DNA from: Bacteroidetes bacterium ADurb.Bin037
GTDB lineage: Bacteria > Bacteroidota > Bacteroidia > Bacteroidales > UBA932
Direction of reading: 5' to 3'
Assembly (NCBI GenBank): GCA_002071175.1
Contig: MWER01000016.1
Span: 1 to 64,000 of the forward strand
Length of the DNA stretch: 64,000 nucleotides
Made by a program: the position numbers and the translations under genes. Positions 1 through 6,822 of the stretch are shown in pieces; the stretch's first letter is position 1; the number at the start of each line of letters is the position of its first letter. The notes below the pieces were generated by a model, which was not told where the DNA came from, made no database searches, and was given only the letters and a program-made list of their open reading frames with translations.

Positions 1-2
1 GT

Positions 3-110
3 GAGGCAGAAATAAGGGCATCAGGAGGGGTTTATATCATTTGTCGGCAGCTGGCCGATGTAAAAGAAGCATTTAGCAACACAAACAACATTTTATTAAC
101 AAAAAATTAA
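3..110 (+). CDS. C-terminal fragment of a possible VRR-NUC-type phage nuclease
   Basis: An open frame enters from the left edge and stops at TAA 108-110, giving 35 residues. The stretch reading RASGGVYIICRQLADVKEAF resembles the C-terminal part of VRR-NUC (virus-type replication-repair nuclease) domains, in which an alanine/glycine-glycine turn and a hydrophobic strand are followed by a V-DV-E-A/L helix. Position in a string of phage-like genes fits. The catalytic residues would lie upstream, outside the window, so the assignment rests on a short match. Only the C-terminus is present. Confidence 0.4.
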   Translation, partial: EAEIRASGGVYIICRQLADVKEAFSNTNNILLTKN

Positions 111-117
111 AATTATT

Positions 118-312
118 ATGGAAAACATGGAACAAATTGATGGATTAACATTAGAGGAGCAAATGCAATTTATTGAGACGGCTAAGAAAATCGGCCGTGA
201 AAAAGTCAGGGAATTATTAAAGAAGATCCCAGGGGGCGATATGTTCGCTGAGCTCGCCAAGGAGGGCACGGCACGTATCAAAAACGACATTCAGAACGGA
301 AGACTTTATTAA
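118..312 (+). CDS. Small hypothetical protein of the integrated element (64 aa)
   Basis: A 64-residue, charged, probably all-helical protein with no family I recognise. It starts at ATG 118 just after an A-rich stretch; an alternative ATG at 127 removes three residues. There is no signal peptide, membrane segment or cysteine motif. It lies 7 nt after the stop of the nuclease-like fragment and 13 nt before the next gene, so it belongs to the same phage-like transcription unit. Coding potential is supported by tight packing with neighbours. Confidence 0.55.
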   Translation: MENMEQIDGLTLEEQMQFIETAKKIGREKVRELLKKIPGGDMFAELAKEGTARIKNDIQNGRLY

Positions 313-325
313 ACGGAGGAGAAAA

Positions 326-922
326 ATGGAAACGACAAGAATTTTAATCAGAGAAAATGCCGAAAAGGCATATTTGGACTTGCGAGATGTACGTCTATTG
401 TGTAACAAAATAAACACGGAGCTGGTGCCAGCCCTGGAGGCAATGGGAATAGCACCAACGGCCGAAACAGTAAAGGAATCATTGCGAGGAAAGGGAGCAG
501 CGATTATTGAACAATACCAGGCAGATGTTGAAAGGGAATTAAGGAGAATAAAAATCCCCGCCATCAGAAAAAAGTATGAGGAAGAGGCAGCCGAGCCGTT
601 GCAGAATTTTATTGCAATAGCAGAGAGCTTCTCCGGAATGAGGGGAGACCGCTCAGCAATAACTTTTAAAGACGGCAAGGCGTTTATGTCAAAGGCTGGC
701 GAGGAGGCCATCCGTGAGAAATTTCGGATTTATGCCGAGGGGGATCAAATTGAAACATACAGGCGGCACTTGGAGGCAGCTAAGGCGCTTAATACACTCA
801 TGGAAGATTACCCAAAAGGGAAAGAGGATTTTGTCAATCTTTTTAAAACATTGCCAGATGGCACAATCATACCTAAGGAGCTTTCGTATTGGGAAACCGT
901 TTGTAAACTACAAGAAAAATAG
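326..922 (+). CDS. Hypothetical protein of the integrated element (198 aa)
   Basis: A 198-residue protein rich in Glu, Lys and Arg, predicted mostly helical, with a plausible coiled-coil stretch around residues 50-95. No signal peptide, membrane helix or catalytic motif is apparent and I do not recognise the family. A GGAG sequence lies about 6 nt before the ATG ('aaacggaggagaaaaatgg'), unusual against the chromosomal genes of this window, which mostly lack Shine-Dalgarno sequences. It sits between a 64-aa hypothetical and a DUF5681 gene. Confidence 0.65.
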   Translation: METTRILIRENAEKAYLDLRDVRLLCNKINTELVPALEAMGIAPTAETVKESLRGKGAAIIEQYQADVERELRRIKIPAIRKKYEEEAAEPLQNFIAIAESFSGMRGDRSAITFKDGKAFMSKAGEEAIREKFRIYAEGDQIETYRRHLEAAKALNTLMEDYPKGKEDFVNLFKTLPDGTIIPKELSYWETVCKLQEK

Positions 923-928
923 AACGTC

Positions 929-1261
929 ATGGCATTTGAAAAAGGAAAGAGCGGGAACCCGGCAGGGCGACCAAAAGGAGCAAAAAATAAAGCGACAAAT
1001 GACCTGAGAAAATGGCTGGAGGCCTTTTTACAGGAGAAGTTTCCGGAGATCGAAAAAAGTTTTGACAAGCTGGGACCATATCAAAAATGGTCGATTGTTG
1101 AAAAACTTTTGCAGTATAGCATCCCAAAGATGCAGTCGGTGTCCGTGGAGGCTATGATCGAGGCAGAGATGAGATCATTAGCCGAACTATTGGAAAAAGC
1201 ACCCGATGAGGCGGTGGACCTGATAATCGCCAAAATGAAAAGTACAGAAACACATAAATAA
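929..1261 (+). CDS. DUF5681 domain-containing phage-type protein
   Basis: The N-terminus carries the DUF5681 signature: a K-G-x-S-G-N-P-x-G-R-P-K-G core followed by a basic stretch (residues 5-22). This short basic domain occurs in small phage and mobile-element proteins, often near packaging or terminase functions; its activity is not established. The remaining 85 residues are helical and acidic. Length is 110 aa and the gene starts 6 nt after the preceding stop. It is the clearest phage marker in this segment. Confidence 0.75.
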   Translation: MAFEKGKSGNPAGRPKGAKNKATNDLRKWLEAFLQEKFPEIEKSFDKLGPYQKWSIVEKLLQYSIPKMQSVSVEAMIEAEMRSLAELLEKAPDEAVDLIIAKMKSTETHK

Positions 1262-1269
1262 TCAATAAG

Positions 1270-1599
1270 ATGGAAAAAGATATAAGAGAAAAATTGTTGG
1301 AGGCAGCCGAAAAAGGAACTGTCAATAAGATGGAATTTGCCGAACTGACGGGGCAGAAAATTATTGAAATTGAGCAATGCCTTGCCCAGGAGTGCGTGAA
1401 CTGCACACGGAAAGGGGCGCCGATTCACAAGGACATGAATACTCAAATGGCAATTAACACCGATCTAAAAAAAGACATCATAAAGGCCATACATGCCGAT
1501 GATCTGTCTGTTTTGACCAACGGAACGCCGTTGGTGTTGTATGTTGGTGAGTGGGAGAATTGCAAAAATTGTAACGTACTAAAAAACCAAAAACCATGA
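1270..1599 (+). CDS. Hypothetical protein of the integrated element (109 aa)
   Basis: A 109-residue protein of unknown family. Four cysteines fall in two pairs: C-V-N-C in the middle and C-K-N-C near the C-terminus, each flanked by basic residues, which could bind a metal ion, though spacing and context match no motif I can name. No signal peptide or membrane segment. It follows the DUF5681 gene by 8 nt, and its stop overlaps the ATG of the next gene by 4 nt, indicating one transcription unit. Confidence 0.55.
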   Translation: MEKDIREKLLEAAEKGTVNKMEFAELTGQKIIEIEQCLAQECVNCTRKGAPIHKDMNTQMAINTDLKKDIIKAIHADDLSVLTNGTPLVLYVGEWENCKNCNVLKNQKP

Positions 1600-1799
1600 A
1601 AGAGAGAAAATTAGGTAAAGAGGCCAGGGCCATTTTACTGACCGGCCTGGCGAGGGGATATTACACCTATGACGAACTTTCCCGCCTACCCGATTTGATC
1701 GGGCTGGAGGAATACCAGCCACGGGTTGATGATATGTCCAAAGAGGAGATCATGGAAGAGATTGAAAAAATAAAGGATCGGATGAGACAATGTCAATAA
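1596..1799 (+). CDS. Hypothetical protein of the integrated element (67 aa)
   Basis: A 67-residue charged protein whose ATG overlaps the previous stop (ATGA arrangement at 1596). It has a basic N-terminus and an acidic helical C-terminus. No recognised family. It is the last gene of the phage-like run; a terminator-like hairpin follows within about 55 nt, and the tRNA-Asp integration boundary lies 160 nt downstream. Confidence 0.5.
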   Translation: MKERKLGKEARAILLTGLARGYYTYDELSRLPDLIGLEEYQPRVDDMSKEEIMEEIEKIKDRMRQCQ

Positions 1800-1808
1800 A
1801 TTTTTTTG

Positions 1809-1816
1809 TATCTTTG
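1809..1816 (+). promoter_or_regulatory. Possible -7 promoter element (TATCTTTG) before the element's terminal hairpin
   Basis: TATCTTTG matches the Bacteroidetes -7 consensus TAnnTTTG exactly, but no TTTG lies at the usual 19-21 nt upstream. Any transcript would start near 1822 and meet the hairpin at 1852-1876, giving an RNA of about 55 nt. No convincing protein lies downstream. It may be fortuitous in this AT-rich stretch. Confidence 0.25.
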
Positions 1817-1846
1817 TATCAACATCACACATAAAAATGTCATTGA

Positions 1847-1902
1847 AAATGGGCGCTCAAATGGGCGCCTTTTTTTATTAAGTCGGTGAAAAAGTCGGTG
1901 AA
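1847..1902. repeat. Two pairs of 10-bp direct repeats, each with 12-bp period, beside tRNA-Asp
   Basis: AAATGGGCGC occurs at 1847-1856 and 1859-1868; AGTCGGTGAA occurs at 1881-1890 and 1893-1902. Both pairs have a period of exactly 12 bp and lie 58-113 bp from the tRNA 3' end. Short direct repeats flanking an attachment core are typical integrase arm-type sites, so this could be the recombinase-binding region of the element end. The first pair also forms the terminator hairpin, so it may have another cause. Confidence 0.4.
1852..1876 (+). terminator. Rho-independent terminator at the end of the phage-like gene run
   Basis: GGCGC at 1852-1856 pairs with GCGCC at 1865-1869 across an 8-nt loop and is followed by seven T residues. 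It lies 53 nt after the last element gene and would stop its transcription before the minus-strand tRNA-Asp. The stem is short but GC-rich. Confidence 0.55.
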
Positions 1903-1959
1903 TTTATTTTTAAAAAAAATCCAACAAACTGATTAACAATTTGCTGGAGATGTGTGGAG

Positions 1960-2034
1960 CGGTCCGGACGGGACTCGAACCCGCGACCCCGTGCGTGACA
2001 GGCACGTATTCTAACCAGGCTGAACTACCGGACC
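1960..2034 (-). tRNA. tRNA-Asp (anticodon GTC)
   Basis: Read on the minus strand, the acceptor stem GGTCCGG (2028-2034) pairs with CCGGACC (1961-1967). The anticodon stem CGTGC/GCACG encloses loop CTGTCAC with anticodon GTC at 1997-1999, and the T-arm contains GGTTCGAGTCC. The 3' CCA is not encoded. The 5' 24 nt are also the end of rsmD. A consensus promoter lies just upstream inside rsmD (2052-2082). The 3' end abuts the integrated element, making this gene its likely attachment target. Confidence 0.97.
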
Positions 2035-2607
2035 CTGATTGTTTGGGAGTGCAAAGGTAGGGATTGTTTTTGAATCTGCAAAAAAACTGAAGTGTACGTT
2101 TCCGTATTTCTTTTCTTTCTGAAAATGTTCTGAACCGGAAAAAGAAATCCCCGGACCATGCTCCAATATCACCAGTCCGTTTTCTTCCAAGATACCTGCA
2201 TTCATTATCTTTTGGGGTATTGTCTCCAAACCGCGCAAATCATAAGGAGGGTCTGCAAATACGATATGGTATTTCCGGTTGCAGATCTTTAGAAAATCAA
2301 ACACATTGTTCCGTACTACGCGGATGTGGGAAGAAAGATCCAGGGCGGCAACCGTATCCTTTATAAAGCGGGTATATACCGGATTCATTTCCACGCAAGT
2401 CACAAGCGGACATCCCCGGGAAACAAATTCTAACGAAATACTGCCACTGCCTGCAAACAGATCCAAAACGGTAATTGAAGTAATGTCTGTGGAATTTTCC
2501 AGTACATTAAACAGGCCTTCTTTGGCAAAATCGGTAGTCGGTCTTGCAGTAAACGATCTTGGCGGCATGATATTGCGGCCTTTCAGACTTCCACCGATGA
2601 TGCGCAT
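2011..2607 (-). CDS. rsmD: 16S rRNA (guanine(966)-N2)-methyltransferase RsmD
   Basis: RsmD methylates G966 of 16S rRNA using S-adenosylmethionine. The 198-residue product has the SAM-binding LDLFAGSGS motif at about 48-56 and the catalytic DPPY motif at about 119-122, both diagnostic of this Rossmann-fold family. Members are usually about 175-190 aa; here a tail of about 22 residues follows the expected end. That tail is encoded by the tRNA-Asp promoter and the tRNA 5' half: the last codons (G-P-V-V-Q-P-G-stop) are tRNA sequence, with the TAG in the D-arm. The start overlaps the upstream DUF3822 gene by 25 nt, so the pair is probably cotranscribed. Confidence 0.93.
   Translation of the reverse strand: MRIIGGSLKGRNIMPPRSFTARPTTDFAKEGLFNVLENSTDITSITVLDLFAGSGSISLEFVSRGCPLVTCVEMNPVYTRFIKDTVAALDLSSHIRVVRNNVFDFLKICNRKYHIVFADPPYDLRGLETIPQKIMNAGILEENGLVILEHGPGISFSGSEHFQKEKKYGNVHFSFFADSKTIPTFALPNNQGPVVQPG
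2052..2082 (-). promoter_or_regulatory. Promoter of tRNA-Asp, embedded in rsmD
   Basis: On the minus strand the sequence reads TTTG (2079-2082), 19 nt spacer, TACCTTTG (2052-2059): an exact match to the Bacteroidetes promoter TTTG-N19-21-TAnnTTTG. Transcription would begin near 2046, about 12 nt before the mature tRNA 5' end. It lies entirely within the rsmD coding sequence. Confidence 0.75.
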
Positions 2608-3401
2608 AGCGGAAAGAAATGAGGGCCGTATTGCAAATTAAGGGACTCGGTGGCAAAAAGTCCTGTCGCTGAGGTAGCTACGGTCACCGATGGAAAGAAC
2701 GCGCATAGCTGCTTGATATGTGTCGGTTTCAGTGACCCGCTGACATACAGACTCAGGCTCCTTGGATTGAGTTGCCACTGTTTAAGGGCAAAACACAAAA
2801 AATACATAGCCGTACTGAAACGATCGATGGCATAGGAGTTACACAACAAAAGCTTTTCTCCCTGCATCAGGATAAGGTCTACGTGAGCATGTGCATAATG
2901 CAACAGTGCCCTGGAAAATTCACTTCGTCCCATGATAAAATACATCAGGGGTATTACTGAAGCGTAAAACTTGGCTTTGTGCTGGTATTTGAAAACCATT
3001 GCATTGACCGGAGCGGGGAGGGCGTAGATACAAGTGGCCTGAAGCGCATTGACGGATGAATAATTGATCTCATCCAGATAAGCAACGTCAAAAAGTTGCT
3101 TCAGCACTTCTATGGCTTGTTCTGCCTTGAATATAGAAGTAGGTATAAGTGTGTGCTTGTGCGTATCGATCATAACATCGCAACAGGCAAAACGTTTTTG
3201 GAGCAACTCCTCTTGCTTGAATACATATCCCACTTCCTTGGCCCATTCGTTATAATCGTTACCCGGAAAGGTATACGTTTGATTGCGCCAGAGAAGGCAA
3301 TCTTTAGTCTGGGTATCTTCAACGATAAAAGAAAGTCCATTCACACCAATATGAATGGACAATCTATGGTGCGTCTGCGGTATTTTGATATTCGCAGACA
3401 T
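2583..3401 (-). CDS. DUF3822 family protein
   Basis: A 272-residue protein of the Bacteroidetes-restricted DUF3822 family, thought to have an actin/hexokinase-like ATPase fold; its function is unknown. It is commonly found directly upstream of rsmD, as here. Segments such as the N-terminal S-I-H-I-G-V-N-G-L-S-F strand and the later YVSGSL strand fit an ASKHA-type fold. I place the start at ATG 3401, 4 nt after the previous stop, rather than at the ATG 14 codons earlier, which would overlap the preceding gene. No signal peptide. Confidence 0.8.
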   Translation of the reverse strand: MSANIKIPQTHHRLSIHIGVNGLSFIVEDTQTKDCLLWRNQTYTFPGNDYNEWAKEVGYVFKQEELLQKRFACCDVMIDTHKHTLIPTSIFKAEQAIEVLKQLFDVAYLDEINYSSVNALQATCIYALPAPVNAMVFKYQHKAKFYASVIPLMYFIMGRSEFSRALLHYAHAHVDLILMQGEKLLLCNSYAIDRFSTAMYFLCFALKQWQLNPRSLSLYVSGSLKPTHIKQLCAFFPSVTVATSATGLFATESLNLQYGPHFFPLCASSVEV

Positions 3402-3405
3402 TTTA

Positions 3406-4008
3406 TTATTCCCAGTTACCTGCGTTATTGTTGGGTTGGTCAATGCTGCCTACTTTCACACCGGGATAACGGTTGGTGATCTTGCGTTCTTCGTTCAGGT
3501 TAACTATCAGCTGACGATCAAGTCCCCTAAGCAAAACATCAAAAGGCGTACAGGCCTCAAACAGAGGCACGTCTACACCTGACACTTTCTTTATAACGGA
3601 CCTGAGTTCAAATTCTTCTCCTACAAGGGGTACCCACCTTAGTGAATCTATTTCAAACCCCGGACGTTTAAGCAAAGTGTCCTTTACGGCCATTTCCATA
3701 CTGTCACGGGAAACACGCCCTTGTGCCACGGCAAGGGAGTCATCATATGACCCGATCTGTCTTACGATTGTAATATATCCGTTTTTGTAGAAATCTTCCA
3801 GAGTATCAAAACTGCCGGCATATTTACCGAATTCAGTTTTATAAGTAGTCTGGAGGGTACGAATATCTTTTAATCGCTCAACAGTCAATGCTTCGCGAAA
3901 TCTTTGCTGTTTTTTGAAGTTTATGGGAGCAGTCAGGCTTCTGACGATAAGATACCCCAAAGCAATGATAATCAAGGGCAAAATAACGATGGTAAATATT
4001 TTTTTCAT
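3406..4008 (-). CDS. Membrane-anchored hypothetical protein
   Basis: A 200-residue protein with one N-terminal transmembrane helix (about residues 4-24) and the rest probably periplasmic. The soluble part begins with a helical region rich in Arg, Lys and Glu and contains L-Q-T-T-Y-K-T-E-F-G-K-Y, reminiscent of pilin-like or general-secretion-like N-termini, but I cannot name a family. Similar proteins often precede DUF3822 genes in Bacteroidales. It is the first gene of the run ending with rsmD, separated from the divergent nrnA-like gene by 96 nt holding promoters for both. Confidence 0.75.
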   Translation of the reverse strand: MKKIFTIVILPLIIIALGYLIVRSLTAPINFKKQQRFREALTVERLKDIRTLQTTYKTEFGKYAGSFDTLEDFYKNGYITIVRQIGSYDDSLAVAQGRVSRDSMEMAVKDTLLKRPGFEIDSLRWVPLVGEEFELRSVIKKVSGVDVPLFEACTPFDVLLRGLDRQLIVNLNEERKITNRYPGVKVGSIDQPNNNAGNWE

Positions 4009-4041
4009 TATTGAGTTATTAAATAATAATCAGGAGTCCTG

Positions 4042-4049
4042 CAAAATTA
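4042..4049 (-). promoter_or_regulatory. -7 promoter element for the hypothetical-DUF3822-rsmD operon
   Basis: Minus-strand TAATTTTG matches TAnnTTTG and lies 33 nt before the ATG at 4008. A partial -33 match (ATTG) sits 19 nt upstream. It is back to back with the promoter of the divergent phosphoesterase gene. Confidence 0.5.
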
Positions 4050-4080
4050 GAAAAAAAAATAACCTCTGCAATAAATCAAT

Positions 4081-4088
4081 TATATTTG
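4081..4088 (+). promoter_or_regulatory. -7 promoter element for the NrnA-like gene
   Basis: TATATTTG followed by C matches the Bacteroidetes -7 consensus and lies 16 nt before the ATG at 4105. No good -33 TTTG is present. Confidence 0.5.
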
Positions 4089-4104
4089 CAGTAATATCTT
4101 TTTT

Positions 4105-5118
4105 ATGAAGGACCTATTTCCAAAGAATCTTATTGCACGATGGAATGAAGCTCTGGTGAGTTCGGTCAGGATCTTACTGGCAACACATATCTATCCTGAC
4201 GGAGATGCAGTCGGGTCTCTCGTCGGACTGGGATTATTCCTCAGACAGCAGGGTTTTGAGGTATCTATGATATGTCCGAGTCCTTATCCGGATTTTCTTA
4301 AATTTCTGGACAAAAATGGAGAAGTCCTGTTTTTTTCGCACGACAGGGAACAAGTAATCCGCCAGATTGCCGAAGCGGATGTAATTATTGCCGTAGATGT
4401 GAGCGGCTTTACCCGCATGGAAGAAATGGGGGATCTGTTGTCGGCCTCCGGAGCGTTCAAAGTGCTCATGGACCATCATATAGATCCGGTTGAAGGGGAT
4501 TTTGACCTTGTTTTTTCCACACCCGATGTCAGTTCGACGTGTGAATTGATTTACCGTGTGCTCCACTCCTGGAGACCGAAGGCAACATTGTCCAAAGAAC
4601 AGGCCATAGCTTTTTTGACAGGTATCATAACCGACACGAACCAATTTGCCAACAGTATATATCCAGAAACATTCAATGTGGTTTCAGCACTTAACGCTTG
4701 CGGTGCCGATATGGAAGAAATATTCGATCAGGTTTTTCGCAATTTTACATACAACCGGATGCGCCTGATGGGGTATGCCCTCCAGAATATAAAGCTTCTT
4801 CCGGAGTTCAAGACTGGGTATATCGTCCTGACAAGGGATGTGTTGGATGCATTCGAATACAAAAACGGGGATACGGAAGGTTTTGTTAATTTTCCACTTG
4901 CCATCCAGGGAATCTCCGTTTCTGCCTTCTTTATTCAGAGGGAAGACCATATTAAAGTCTCTTTACGTTCAAAAGGCAATATTGCCGTTAACGGAATTGC
5001 AAAAGAATTCTTCGACGGAGGAGGTCATTTCAATGCCTCTGCAGGAAAAATGGAAGATAAACCGGAAAAAATTGAAACATTGCTCAGGGAAGCCCTGGGC
5101 ACAATAATTGCATTATAA
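4105..5118 (+). CDS. nrnA: DHH-family phosphoesterase, NrnA-like oligoribonuclease/pAp phosphatase
   Basis: The 337-residue protein has DHH and DHHA1 domains in the order and length of NrnA enzymes, which degrade nano-RNA and, in many species, dephosphorylate 3'-phosphoadenosine-5'-phosphate. Visible motifs are THIYPDGDAVGS at about 27-38, the DVSG aspartate region near 96, the DHH triad at about 123-125, and the GGGHFNAS glycine-rich phosphate/RNA-binding motif near 304-311. Cytosolic and Mn-dependent by family knowledge. The first FKBP-like lipoprotein gene follows after 10 nt. Which NrnA activity dominates cannot be told from sequence. Confidence 0.9.
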   Translation: MKDLFPKNLIARWNEALVSSVRILLATHIYPDGDAVGSLVGLGLFLRQQGFEVSMICPSPYPDFLKFLDKNGEVLFFSHDREQVIRQIAEADVIIAVDVSGFTRMEEMGDLLSASGAFKVLMDHHIDPVEGDFDLVFSTPDVSSTCELIYRVLHSWRPKATLSKEQAIAFLTGIITDTNQFANSIYPETFNVVSALNACGADMEEIFDQVFRNFTYNRMRLMGYALQNIKLLPEFKTGYIVLTRDVLDAFEYKNGDTEGFVNFPLAIQGISVSAFFIQREDHIKVSLRSKGNIAVNGIAKEFFDGGGHFNASAGKMEDKPEKIETLLREALGTIIAL

Positions 5119-5128
5119 CAGATCCGGA

Positions 5129-5662
5129 ATGAGAATATATCTGGTTTTACTTTCAGGATTGCTCCTTACGCTTTCTTCCTGTACACGGGAGGACCGCAAA
5201 CTAATGCTGATCCGTCAGGAAGAAGAGATAGACCAGTTTGTCGCCTCACTTACCGCAGATACGGTATTTTACCGGCAGGGTGTGGTCCGGGCTGTCCTGG
5301 AACAGGGAGTTCCTGCCAATAAAGCCGATACGGCTGCCCGTGGCGATACCGTTTATTTCTTTTATGCCGGTCACCTGTTTTCCCGGGGAAAAGGAGAGTT
5401 GTTCCATACCAATTCGGATAGCGTGGCTGCAGCATATAAAAGAACGCTCCTTCCCGGCCAGGCTGTTGTCCGCTCAGGTGCCGTAGGGGAAGGAAAGTTC
5501 CTGAAAGGATTGGATCACGGTCTGACAGGCATGGCATCCGGAGAACATTCTTATATAATCTTCAATGCCGATTACGGATTTGGTAATACGACGGTTGGCC
5601 AGGTCCCCCGGATGTCGCCATTGTTGTTTGAGATCTGGGTGGAGCGGATTGTGAAAAAATAA
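5129..5662 (+). CDS. FKBP-type peptidyl-prolyl isomerase lipoprotein (first of a pair)
   Basis: A 177-residue lipoprotein: a hydrophobic signal sequence ends in lipobox L-S-S-C (Cys at about residue 18), followed by a helical linker and an FKBP-like domain (about 65-177) with R-G-D-T-V-Y-F-F-Y-A-G and the G-L-x-G-M-A-S-G-E segment typical of the family. Probably a periplasmic folding factor anchored to a membrane. I chose the ATG at 5129; an ATG 7 codons earlier overlaps the upstream stop and would spoil the signal peptide. It is followed 14 nt later by a second, longer FKBP lipoprotein. Confidence 0.82.
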   Translation: MRIYLVLLSGLLLTLSSCTREDRKLMLIRQEEEIDQFVASLTADTVFYRQGVVRAVLEQGVPANKADTAARGDTVYFFYAGHLFSRGKGELFHTNSDSVAAAYKRTLLPGQAVVRSGAVGEGKFLKGLDHGLTGMASGEHSYIIFNADYGFGNTTVGQVPRMSPLLFEIWVERIVKK

Positions 5663-5663
5663 A

Positions 5664-5671
5664 TACCTTTG
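5664..5671 (+). promoter_or_regulatory. -7 element immediately before the second FKBP lipoprotein
   Basis: TACCTTTG matches TAnnTTTG and ends 5 nt before the ATG at 5677, so a transcript from it would have almost no leader. It overlaps the upstream TAA. No TTTG at optimal -33 spacing. Confidence 0.4.
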
Positions 5672-5676
5672 TGCCA

Positions 5677-6693
5677 ATGAAAAAACTGTTCTTCATAGCA
5701 GTAGTGTTCGCCGCAGTTTCGGCAATTTTTCCTTCTTGTGCCCGACAGCCGGTTGAATCGGTAAGGGAAATTCATGAAAAGATACTGGCTGCACATGTAA
5801 GGGTCATTCACCAAGACACATTGCAGAAAACGGAATCGGGAGCGTATTATGCCGTGATCAGACGGGGTTCGGGCAAAAGCACTACAGATTCATCTATGGT
5901 ATTTGTCAGGGAAACAGTCCGTGACCTGAATTATAATATCACAGCCAGCACCAATCGGGAGGTGGCCAAACAGATGGGCACTTTCAACTATGATGACGCC
6001 TATATTCCCCTGTTGTGGTTTATGGGAAAAAATTCCATCCTGAGCGGACTCGAAGAAATGTTACTCGGAATGAAGGAAGGTGAGATCAGAAGGATCTGGC
6101 TTCCCTATTGGTTGTCATCCTATTATGAGGGGGGGACGTCGGAAAATTCATCTTCTATGGTTTATGATCTGGAGCTTGTAAAGGTTGTTAACGATATTGA
6201 CAGATACCAGATAGATACATTGGAAGCTTTTCGCAACAGGCATTATCCGGGGATTGACTCCTTGGAAAGGGGTTTCTACAAGGTTACGTTAGTTCCAGGA
6301 ACAGGGGATTCCCTTCAAAATGCAACGGTAGTTAGTACTTATTATATAGGAAAATTTCTAAACGGGCATATCTTTGATACCAATATAGCGGATACGGCCA
6401 TGAAATACCGCATATACAAAGCGGGTAAAGATTATTCCCCTTTAAAAGTATCGATGCCCGTGTCGGATGAGGTGAACGGTGATACAGACGAGGAAGGTTC
6501 TACTGTTAAGGGATTCACTAAATGTATGCAGGAAATGAGGTATGGAGAAATAGCCGTATGTTTCTTTCATTCCGATTACGGCTATATGGCTGAAGGCAAG
6601 CGATCGTCCTCTTCATCAAGCACTTATTTGGGAGGTGGCATACCTTCGTACATGCCTTTATTTTTCTGGATTTACGCACCCCTGAAAAACTGA
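5677..6693 (+). CDS. FKBP-type peptidyl-prolyl isomerase lipoprotein with two FKBP-like regions
   Basis: A 338-residue lipoprotein with signal sequence and lipobox F-P-S-C (Cys at about 21). Two FKBP-like regions follow, roughly 45-175 and 195-338; each has the pattern of an I/L-x-G-L/F-x-x-x-M segment near a glutamate and a closing hydrophobic strand (I-L-S-G-L-E-E-M-L-L-G-M in the first, V-K-G-F-T-K-C-M-Q-E-M in the second). Many catalytic-pocket aromatics are not obvious, so it may be a chaperone rather than an active isomerase. Start chosen at ATG 5677 because it directly begins the signal peptide. Convergent with the next gene. Confidence 0.75.
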   Translation: MKKLFFIAVVFAAVSAIFPSCARQPVESVREIHEKILAAHVRVIHQDTLQKTESGAYYAVIRRGSGKSTTDSSMVFVRETVRDLNYNITASTNREVAKQMGTFNYDDAYIPLLWFMGKNSILSGLEEMLLGMKEGEIRRIWLPYWLSSYYEGGTSENSSSMVYDLELVKVVNDIDRYQIDTLEAFRNRHYPGIDSLERGFYKVTLVPGTGDSLQNATVVSTYYIGKFLNGHIFDTNIADTAMKYRIYKAGKDYSPLKVSMPVSDEVNGDTDEEGSTVKGFTKCMQEMRYGEIAVCFFHSDYGYMAEGKRSSSSSSTYLGGGIPSYMPLFFWIYAPLKN

Positions 6694-6705
6694 TATTTTT
6701 ATATA

Positions 6706-6747
6706 TAAAAAAGAGCAGGTGCATGCAACGTTTTAGTATGCACCTGC
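6706..6747 (-). terminator. Rho-independent terminator for the DUF4493/DUF6359 gene
   Basis: GCAGGTGCAT (6715-6724) pairs perfectly with ATGCACCTGC (6738-6747) across a 13-nt loop. On the minus strand the hairpin is followed by a run of T residues (plus-strand A-run near 6707-6712), so it terminates the minus-strand lipoprotein gene; it may also slow the convergent FKBP transcript. Confidence 0.8.
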
Positions 6748-6822
6748 ATCTATTATGTGGTTTTAGGTTTATAGGTTTCAACGGTAGAGGTTGGTTCGGT
6801 TCTCGGGCCATCCTCTTGTTGT

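Larger units (their letters stand above)
1..1959. mobile_element. End of an integrated prophage-like or integrative element next to tRNA-Asp
   Basis: Six small tightly packed plus-strand genes (a VRR-NUC-like fragment, a DUF5681 protein and four unrecognised ones) run toward the 3' end of tRNA-Asp, which lies on the opposite strand. Gene style and the DUF5681 and VRR-NUC-like content are phage-like. The tRNA 3' end faces the element, the usual geometry when a tyrosine recombinase uses the 3' half of a tRNA gene as attB. No integrase is visible here; it would be expected at the far end, beyond the window. Housekeeping genes resume immediately on the other side of the tRNA. The exact boundary is inferred. 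Confidence 0.6.

Noticed and set aside
1837..1881. 14-codon frame at the end of the integrated element
   Set aside because: It overlaps the terminator hairpin and T-run and has repetitive composition caused by the direct repeats; no evidence that it is translated.
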